Source of the DNA: JAMBLL01 sp036985935
Lineage (GTDB): Bacteria; Actinomycetota; Acidimicrobiia; Spongiisociales; UBA5794
Length of the DNA stretch: 24,023 bases
Direction: 5' to 3'
Assembly: GCA_036985935.1 (NCBI GenBank)
Contig: BTQP01000007.1
Span: 1-24,023, forward strand
The notes under the pieces are model-generated. The model was given only the letters and a program-made list of their open reading frames with translations. It had not been told where the DNA came from and did not search any database. Below are positions 13,690 to 20,000 of this stretch, piece after piece. The position numbers and the translations under genes are program-made. Every line of letters starts with the position of its first letter. The first letter of the stretch is position 1.

Positions 13690-14259
13690 ATGGATGACGA
13701 CGCTGGAGCCGACCTGATCACACGCCTCGTAGGCGCTGCGGCCGACAGCGTCGCGCTGGGCGACGACGGGGGACTCCTTGAGCGACTATTCGGTGTCCTA
13801 CCAGCCGAAAGCCAGGAGCGGCTCGTGCGCGAACTCCTTGACAAACTCACCTCAACCAGCGCCACCCCCGTCATTGACGAACCGACGCCACAGACACGGA
13901 GGCCAGAACCGCCATTCATGGGGGAGCACGGAACGAGACTTCCAATGCGAGATATCGGTCCATGGCGGATGTGTTGCCGGATGATGGCCCACGTCGACCA
14001 CGCAGAAGCCGTCGACACATTCGACCCCGGGCTGCCAGCAGAGGTTTTTGGAGCGCTTGGTGACGAGACTCGCATCAAGGTCATCCGGCTCCTCCAGGAC
14101 GATGAACGGCGGCTCGAGGACATCGCCAAAACACTCGACGTTCCCCAGTCCACACTGTCGCATCACCTGCGCGTCCTGAGAACTGCAGGCCTCATCCAGG
14201 TCGATCGACGCGGCCGAAGCAGCTTCTACTCACTCGCACAATCACAAGAGACGTCGTAA
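13690..14259 (+). CDS. ArsR-family regulator with N-terminal Cys-containing extension
   Basis: 189 aa; the ATG follows AAAGGA at 5 nt. The C-terminal half (about 112-182) is a clear ArsR winged helix (FGALGDETRIKVIRLLQDDE, DIAKTLDVPQSTLSHHLRVL, GRSSFYSLA). The first 110 residues are not part of the family core. They contain a helical stretch, LLERLFGVLPAESQERLVREL (about 29-49), a Pro/Thr linker, and PWRMCCRMMAHVDH with a vicinal pair Cys95-Cys96 and nearby histidines. The recognition helix itself lacks the CxC of ArsR and the cysteines of CmtR, so metal may bind in the extension. The order of elements matches the 69-aa protein encoded just upstream. It likely controls that gene through the palindromes at 13358-13386. 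Confidence 0.87.
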   Translation: MDDDAGADLITRLVGAAADSVALGDDGGLLERLFGVLPAESQERLVRELLDKLTSTSATPVIDEPTPQTRRPEPPFMGEHGTRLPMRDIGPWRMCCRMMAHVDHAEAVDTFDPGLPAEVFGALGDETRIKVIRLLQDDERRLEDIAKTLDVPQSTLSHHLRVLRTAGLIQVDRRGRSSFYSLAQSQETS

Positions 14260-14360
14260 ACCTCTGACCTCGTGGCTCGATTTCGGGTCTTGCGAATTCA
14301 TTGCGGCGAACGTCAGGCCGCGCAAGAGTTCTCGATCTGAGAAAACTGGGGACACCGGAC

Positions 14361-14492
14361 CCCGGAGGGGACTCGGCGAACTCTCCGGGTTCGAACCCCC
14401 AACCTTCTGATCCGTAGATCTCCAAGCGCCGTCCGCAGCCGTCCACAGGCGTCCACAGCAATCCACAGCGGTTGGCTCCCAACTTGGCTCCC
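14361..14492 (-). repeat. tRNA-Arg(ACG) 3'-half repeat, copy A
   Basis: Read on the minus strand, the end of the repeat carries the anticodon loop, variable loop and T-arm side of a tRNA-Arg(ACG). The 19-nt core, given on the plus strand, is CCAACCTTCTGATCCGTAG. It is followed by several GTCCACAG-type short repeats and GGCTCCCAACTTGGCTCCC. The copy carries an 18-nt insertion in the T-loop and a shortened GTCCACAG region compared with copies B and C. It starts the array 100 nt after the ArsR gene. It is not a complete tRNA. Confidence 0.8.
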
Positions 14493-14556
14493 AGAGAAAG
14501 CGCGGCCCATCGATGAAAAGCGACACGGGGCTTCCCTTCTCACGCATTCCGTATTA

Positions 14557-14570
14557 CGATATTGTGATGT
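14557..14570 (+). promoter_or_regulatory. Candidate TA operator, copy 1 (CGATATTGTGATGT)
   Basis: This 14-mer, which runs into the toxin start codon, differs at two positions from CGATATCGTGATAT upstream of the second RHH antitoxin (15428-15441). It is probably bound by the RHH antitoxin for autoregulation. Confidence 0.4.
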
Positions 14571-14835
14571 GGAGATACACCGCACCGCCCACAAGCATGG
14601 AATCAACGACGACACCATCCGCCACGCCATCGACCATACCCTCGTGCTCGTCGACCTCGACCCCGACTCTGATCCGCCCAAGGTGCTCGCAATCGGGCCC
14701 GACCGTGCCGGGAATCTTCTGGAGGTCATCTGGCTCGAACTCGCTGACGACGCCAATCTTGTGATCCATGCCATGGCCTTGCGAGCCGCTTTCTACGATC
14801 TGCTTCCGACCAGACACGGGGAGGACGCGCCATGA
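14569..14835 (+). CDS. Putative toxin of a type II toxin-antitoxin pair (BrnT-like size)
   Basis: 88 aa from a GTG start that overlaps the candidate operator; no strong ribosome site, so it may be nearly leaderless. The stretches HGINDDTIRHAIDH and PPKVLAIGPDRAGNLLEVIW, followed by LVIHAMALRAAFYDLLP, are typical of a family of small actinobacterial toxins paired with RHH antitoxins. The fold is probably related to BrnT/RelE-like RNases, but I cannot identify catalytic residues with certainty. It overlaps the antitoxin gene by 4 nt (ATGA), with the toxin first, as in BrnTA. The pair is flanked by repeat copies A and B, which suggests it moved as a cassette. Confidence 0.7.
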   Translation: MEIHRTAHKHGINDDTIRHAIDHTLVLVDLDPDSDPPKVLAIGPDRAGNLLEVIWLELADDANLVIHAMALRAAFYDLLPTRHGEDAP

Positions 14836-15113
14836 CCGATTCGACTACGCGCCGAACGAGTAGCGGCCGTGCTCTCACGGACGAGGACCTCGAGACGCTC
14901 GCCACAGAAGTCGCCGAGAAGGACTACGACGTGGGTGTTTTGAAGAAGCGGCGCCGGGGGCGACCTCCGATGGGATCAGGGCCGGCCGAGGTCGTGCCGG
15001 TGAGAATCGACCCGGAATTGCTCGCGGCGATCGAGGCCAGGGCAGAGGCCGACCACGCCACCACTAGTGAGATCATCCGCGAGGCCATTCGCCGATTCCT
15101 GGATGTCGCCTGA
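14832..15113 (+). CDS. Ribbon-helix-helix antitoxin
   Basis: 93 aa. A charged N-terminus with a basic patch (KKRRRGRPP, about residues 38-46) precedes the RHH domain, VVPVRIDPELLAAIEARAEA and TTSEIIREAIRRFLDVA (about 55-92). RHH antitoxins neutralise the toxin with one part and bind the operon operator with the beta-strand of the RHH dimer. It overlaps the toxin by 4 nt. Between its stop and repeat B (15114-15221) I see no gene, only a partial repeat piece, AATGGCTCCCAAC, at about 15154-15166. Confidence 0.8.
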   Translation: MTDSTTRRTSSGRALTDEDLETLATEVAEKDYDVGVLKKRRRGRPPMGSGPAEVVPVRIDPELLAAIEARAEADHATTSEIIREAIRRFLDVA

Positions 15114-15221
15114 GTCGTGATCGACTCGGTTCCGAGGAGCGCACTGCCGTGTCTACGAATGGCTCCCAACCGTCAGAAGGTCGAGGAAGCTCTGTCATGC
15201 GATAGCCCTTGCCGCGCAATG

Positions 15222-15400
15222 GTTTCAGCAGCACGCCCGGAGGGACTCGAACCCCCAACCTTCTGATCCGTAGATCTCCAAGCGCTGTCCACGGGCGTCC
15301 ACAGCCGTCCACACAGCCCTGAACGAAAGGATTTCGATTCCACAGGGGTCCACTCGTGTCCACAGCCGTCCACAGGGAATGGCTCCCAACTTGGCTCCCA
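15222..15400 (-). repeat. tRNA-Arg(ACG) 3'-half repeat, copy B
   Basis: Same organisation as copy A and the closest to a real tRNA 3' end: on the minus strand the T-arm reads GGGGGTTCGAGTCCCTC, followed by CGGGCGTGC. It lacks the 18-nt T-loop insertion seen in A, C and D. The GTCCACAG-rich tail is full length and closely parallels copy C, ending in the shared GGCTCCCAACTTGGCTCCC. Confidence 0.85.
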
Positions 15401-15427
15401 CGACTAACTCATTGGGTTGCGTTGTCT

Positions 15428-15441
15428 CGATATCGTGATAT
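15428..15441 (+). promoter_or_regulatory. Candidate TA operator, copy 2 (CGATATCGTGATAT)
   Basis: It contains GATATC-GT-GATATC (to 15442), 10 nt before the antitoxin start, and matches the site at 14557-14570. It is probably the antitoxin's own operator and overlaps the promoter. Confidence 0.4.
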
Positions 15442-15450
15442 CATGCATTC

Positions 15451-15660
15451 ATGACCAAGCAAACCACCGTGCGCCTTCCTGAAGACCTCGCCGACAACGC
15501 TGAAGCCGTTGCCCGGGTCAAGGGCACCAGTGTCAACGCCCTGATCATCGACGCCCTCAAGGCCGAGATCGAACGGGTCCGCCAAGACGAGGACTTCACT
15601 AGCCGCGCCAAAAGGCTCCTTGAACGCGACAGAGAGCTGTTGGAACGCCTCGCCCGGTGA
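15451..15660 (+). CDS. RHH antitoxin of a Doc-type module
   Basis: 69 aa. The N-terminal RHH (TTVRLPEDLADNAEAVARVKG, SVNALIIDALKAEIERV) is followed by a charged helix (RAKRLLERDRELLERLAR) of the sort that wraps a toxin. Its stop overlaps the start of a Doc-like toxin remnant (GTGA), the normal gene order for this module. The toxin is broken, so the antitoxin is an orphan, perhaps retained as a repressor or against related toxins. Confidence 0.75.
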   Translation: MTKQTTVRLPEDLADNAEAVARVKGTSVNALIIDALKAEIERVRQDEDFTSRAKRLLERDRELLERLAR

Positions 15661-15807
15661 TCCACTACGTCACACTGGCCGAGTATTTCTGGTTGGCGGA
15701 ACAGGTCACCGGGGTCGCCGCCCAGTACCCTCGCCAAGGCGTCGCGTTCCGATCTGGCCGACTCAGCGTTGCATGCTCCTCAGGCCGGGTTCGGCGACAT
15801 GGACTAA
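15657..15807 (+). pseudogene. Doc/Fic-type toxin, frameshifted and truncated
   Basis: The GTG start gives MIHYVTLAEYFWLAEQVTG, the usual N-terminus of actinobacterial Doc toxins. At about 15718-15726 the homology jumps to the next frame (TLAKASRSDLADSALHAPQ, then AGFGD) and stops at TAA 15805-15807. The catalytic HPFxDGNKR motif is absent downstream, so the toxin cannot AMPylate or phosphorylate a target. At least one frameshift and a 3' deletion are needed to explain it. Confidence 0.75.
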
Positions 15808-16094
15808 GCCCACACGAGTCGAGTGAGCTGCCATGGGTGAGCGTCGACCGATTGGGCGACATTCCCACAACCATCAAGGTCACCCCACCACCGATGGCCT
15901 ACTCCTCGCCGACAACGGCCACTTCTTTCGCTCCTTTCGAGCGACCGCACGATTCCGTACAACAGCGGGAAAGAATGGCCTGCCCCTCAGCTATCAACCG
16001 TGCTGTTGTCTCGCTGTTATCTCTGTCACATACGTTGCATCGCACAAGGAGAGCCGGCTAACAAATTCGGCTCATGGCCCTGGAGAAGAAACAG
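15808..16094. other. Non-coding gap after the Doc remnant
   Basis: No gene, hairpin or repeat is recognised. It presumably holds the promoter of the secreted protein gene and leftover sequence from the deleted toxin end. Confidence 0.4.
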
Positions 16095-16691
16095 ATGCGT
16101 AGAACTGCAATGCTGGCCGTAGTTGCCAGCCTGTTCGTAGGAATGTTGGCAGCACCGGCCGTGGCGCACAGGCCACTCCGATTCGTCGAGGAGGAAATGT
16201 CGTACGGGTACTTCTATGGAACTTTCGGCCAGAACCCGAACATTGTTCTGCTCGCAGGGGGGACTGCAGAGGACTTCTGCCCTGAGGGGTTTGATGGATC
16301 GCCAGGGATGACAACCTCACGCACGTTTGTGCGCCAGGACGGTTCGGTCGACGTCAAGGTCAATGACAGGCGCCAACCCATCCATCTCTACAAAACCGGC
16401 CCCCTCGACGCTATGGCATGGATCACGGAAGTGTGCATCGACATCAACGATGGAGACCCTGCGCCGGAACCCTTTGCCAGTGGAAGAGCCAAGCTCAAGG
16501 TTCGCGACAGCTATCTCTTCGACGGCGGGCCCCCCGAGCGCCTTTTCAACTCGGTGAACGGAAGAGCCACCGGAACCGACGGCACTAGGTACAAGGTTCG
16601 TGCCGCAGCAAACATCCCGTTTGAAAACGGGGCGCCCGTTGGCACCCCACCGGACTGGCTCAGCTTCAAGTTGAAAGAGATCGGACACTGA
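16095..16691 (+). CDS. Secreted protein of unknown function
   Basis: 198 aa from the ATG at 16095, preceded by GGAG at 9 nt; an ATG at 16074 would add seven residues. A standard Sec signal peptide (MRRTAMLAVVASLFVGMLAA) ends with an AVA-H cleavage site after residue 24. The mature protein has two cysteines (FCPEGF and EVCIDI) that may form a disulfide. It is predicted mostly beta with a stretch, RTFVRQDGSVDVKVNDRRQP, and ends DWLSFKLKEIGH. No family is recognised. It sits alone between the Doc remnant and a strong terminator, within the segment between repeats B and C. Confidence 0.75.
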   Translation: MRRTAMLAVVASLFVGMLAAPAVAHRPLRFVEEEMSYGYFYGTFGQNPNIVLLAGGTAEDFCPEGFDGSPGMTTSRTFVRQDGSVDVKVNDRRQPIHLYKTGPLDAMAWITEVCIDINDGDPAPEPFASGRAKLKVRDSYLFDGGPPERLFNSVNGRATGTDGTRYKVRAAANIPFENGAPVGTPPDWLSFKLKEIGH

Positions 16692-16717
16692 ATCAAGCCG
16701 GCGCCGAAAAGGAGTGG

Positions 16718-16748
16718 GAGAGCCCGGACCGCCACGGTCCGGGCTCTC
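16718..16748 (+). terminator. Strong 14-bp intrinsic hairpin after the secreted protein gene
   Basis: GAGAGCCCGGACCG pairs perfectly with CGGTCCGGGCTCTC around the loop CCA, starting 27 nt after the stop. The tail GTGTTGGTT is only moderately T-rich. Confidence 0.8.
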
Positions 16749-16773
16749 GTGTTGGTTAGCGTGACCTGTCAGA

Positions 16774-16941
16774 GTGAAGCTGTTGGAGCGGGAAGGGTTG
16801 CTCCAGCGTCTACGGGAGGCAACTGAGGCTTCGATAGCCTCCGAGAGTTCGCAAGTGCTCAGCGCAAGTAGGCCTCACGGCGAGGTTCCCATCGACATCC
16901 TCGATGTGGACTTTGGGAAACAGACAGAACCAGCCGAGTAG
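16774..16941 (+). pseudogene. Possible N-terminal remnant of a LuxR/AAA-type ATPase
   Basis: A 55-codon frame starts KLLEREGLLQRLREATEAS, reminiscent of the N-terminus of MalT/LuxR-type STAND ATPases just before the P-loop. No P-loop follows and no ribosome site precedes it. It may be a decayed fragment in the leader of the large regulator gene. Weak evidence. Confidence 0.25.
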
Positions 16942-17020
16942 GGTGGTCTCGGATGCCGCTCAGCGGGATCCGAGACTGCTCGCGTTGTCAGCGTCGAGTG
17001 CCTGGTCGGGAGGAGATTCA

Positions 17021-20000
17021 GTGCGTGTTTGCGTTCTCGGCGACATTCGGGCAGGGACCAGCGGCCGTCCTGTGCTCATCAGCAACGAACGCCAGCAACG
17101 AATCCTCGCCGCCCTGGTCATTGCCGGTCGCTCTGGCCTCGGTGTTGAACAGCTCGTCACCCGAGTGTGGGACGAAGCGAACGAGCCGCCGGACGCGGTC
17201 CGCGCCCTGCGCACCTACGTCAATCGCCTCCGCAACGCCCTGGGTGACGACGGAGGCGAACTCGTAGCCACCCACCCCGGTGGCTATTCGCTTGCCGCCG
17301 TGCCAGAAGATGTCGATTCCGCCGTTTTTGAGAGCAAGATGGCGGAAGCCTCTCGTGAGCTCGATCCGTATGTGGCTCTAGAGCTGTACGACGACGCACT
17401 CGGCCTGTGGTCCGGGGCGGCGTACGGTGACCTGGCACACCTTGACTGGGTGCGGCCCGAAGCGGTGCGGCTCGACGAGCTTCGCCTGTCCGCCAAGGAG
17501 TCGAGGCTACTTATCCGTCTCGATGCCGACCGCCACGCGGACGTCGCAGCCGATGCCGGACGTTTGATTCTCGAGAATCCCTACCGCGAGCAGTTCACCG
17601 CTATTCGGGCGACGGCTCTCTATCGATCCGGCAGACAGGTCGAAGCACTCGCGCAGCTTGAACAGCACCGAGCCAGGCTCCGTAACGATCTGGGCGTCGA
17701 CCCCTCTCCCGAGCTCCAAGAGCTCGAACTGAAGATCCTCAACCACGACCGGGATCTTGCGTCAAGCGACGCTGGAGGCCGCAGGCTGCGTGGTTACCGC
17801 TTGGGCAACCGGATCGGTGAGGGGGCGTATTCGATCGTCTACCGGGCCACCCAGCCGTCCATTGGCCGCGAGGTCGCGGTCAAGGTCATCCGCAAGGAGC
17901 TGGCGAACGAACAGGACTTCATCCGGCGCTTCGAGGCAGAGGCGCAAGTGGTGGCGCGACTGCAACATCCCCGCATCGTGCCCCTCTACGACTTCTGGCG
18001 GGAGGCCGACAGCGCGTACCTCGTGATGCCGTGGCTCGAAGGCGGCTCGCTCGCCAAGAGACTGCGTGCGGGACCATTGCCTCTCGGGGAGACAATCCGC
18101 GTCGTGCGCCACGTCGCCGCCGGCCTCGAGTTCTCTCATGACCGGGGTGTGATCCACCGAGACGTGAAGCCATCGAACGTCCTACTCGACAGCGAGGGCA
18201 ACGCCTACATCTCCGATTTCGGAATCGCGCTCACCGACATCCCTGTTACCGACGATGCCCCATCGTCTCTGTCGGCTGGCTCGCCAGCGTATGCGGCGCC
18301 CGAGCAACTCGGCGCTGCCTCGATCGGTGCTGGTGTTGACACCTACGCCTTGGCTGTCATGGTCTACGAGCTCCTCAATGGCTCGCTCCCCTGGCCAGCG
18401 TCGGCCACTACTGCAACGCTGTTGCAGCATCATCGCAGCGGGCTGCCGCCACTTCAGCTCGCAGACAGCCGCGTGGAGCACGCCGTCAACTCGATACTTA
18501 CCAGAGCGACGGCGACGGACCCGACTGACAGGCCCGCCACAACTGCGGAGTTCGCGGATGAGCTCGCCGGCGCCATTTCGCCTAGCCACCCTCGAGCCCA
18601 TGCGGCTCAAGCCGTAAACCCATATCGCGGTCTCGCAGCGTTCGAGGAACCGGATGCCCCGTTCTTCTTTGGGCGGGAGGACCTCGTCACGACAGTCGTG
18701 AACAAGCTACGAAAAGAGCCGCTTGCGCTTTTGGTCGGTCCCTCCGGCAGCGGAAAGTCTTCACTGCTGCGAGCGGGGGTCATTCCAGCGCTACGGTCCG
18801 AAGGGAGTTTGCCCGTCGTGGTGACTCCATCGGCGGACCCGATCGGCTCACTGGCGTCAGCACTTGAGTCGATTTCTACTGCATCTGGCTCCATCCGTGC
18901 CGATCTGGACGCCGGGGCTCCGTTGGCTGCGATCATTGACCGGATTGCTCCCGGCTCACGGGTTGTCATCGCTGTCGACCAGATGGAGGAGTTGTTCACG
19001 CTCGCCACCGCCGAGGACGCCGAGATGTTCTTGGCGGTACTCGTCTCATCCGTCACTGAGCGTAAGACCGACGTCCGAGTGATAGCCTCGATCCGCGCCG
19101 ACTTCTTCGGACATCCGCTCGCTTCTCCGAGCTTCGGGGCACTCGCCGGGCCAGCCACCGTAACGATCGGCCCGATGCAGGCTGAACAGCTGGCGGCAGC
19201 GATCTCAGAACCCGCTCGGCTGAGCGGCGTCGAGGTCGAAGAAGCGCTCGTCGCGCAGTTGGCTGCCGAAGCGGCAGGCCAATCCGGCTCCCTCCCGCTG
19301 ATGCAGTACGCGCTGACCCGGGCATGGGATGAGCGCTCCGGCGATACGGTGACGCTCGAGGACTACCAACGGCTCGGTGGACTGAGCGGGACGTTGGTTC
19401 GTTCCGCCGAGTCCCTCTGGAAGCAACTCGGGCCTTCAGAACAGGACGCCGCCCGCCGTCTGCTTCCCCGGCTGGTCCACATCGGCGACGAAGTGACACG
19501 CCGACGCGAAGAGCTCGGGGCGGCGGTGAGTATCTCCGGTATCGAACCGAGCCTCATCGAGACCTTCGCCGATGCTCGGTTGCTGACCCTCGACAGGGAT
19601 CAGACTTCACGAGAACCGACAATCGAGCTGTCCCACGAAGCGCTCATCAAGGCCTGGCCACGGCTCGCGCGCTGGGTCGAGGACAGCAGGGCCGCGCTGG
19701 TCACGGCACAGCGGCTCCGGACCGACGCAGCCGAGTGGGATGCGGCAGGCCGACCGGCGGATCTCTTGTACGGTGGGAGCCGTCTCGTCGCCGCCCAGGA
19801 AGCCGCATCGGATCCGGCCGTAGCCTTCGCCCCTCGGGAAGCGGAATTTCTCGAGGGTGCATCCCTGGCACAGGCGCAAGCCGATGAGGAGGCGATACAG
19901 GCGAGGGTGGATCAGGAGAGGCAACGGCGCCGCAGACGCGTCCTGCGCGCCCTGACGGCCGTCGCGGCGGTCATCGGCGCCGTAGCGGTCGTATTCGCCG

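Noticed and set aside
13248..14153. 301-codon minus-strand open frame
   Set aside because: It lies antisense to the Cys-rich gene and the clear ArsR gene, is Ser/Arg-rich without recognisable domains, and crosses the hairpin region.
14520..14550. Further two-block promoter before the BrnT-like toxin
   Set aside because: GCGACAC is present at 14520, but the bases after 16 nt are CGCATTCC, which lack the CG[A/T]C core.
14242..15373. Minus-strand frames with WEPSWEP or RLWTPVD-like peptides
   Set aside because: They are translations of the GTCCACAG and GGCTCCC repeat sequence, not genes.
15280..15390. CRISPR-like array from the repeated GTCCACAG units
   Set aside because: Units are about 8-10 nt, irregular and without unique spacers or cas genes; they belong to the longer repeat copy.
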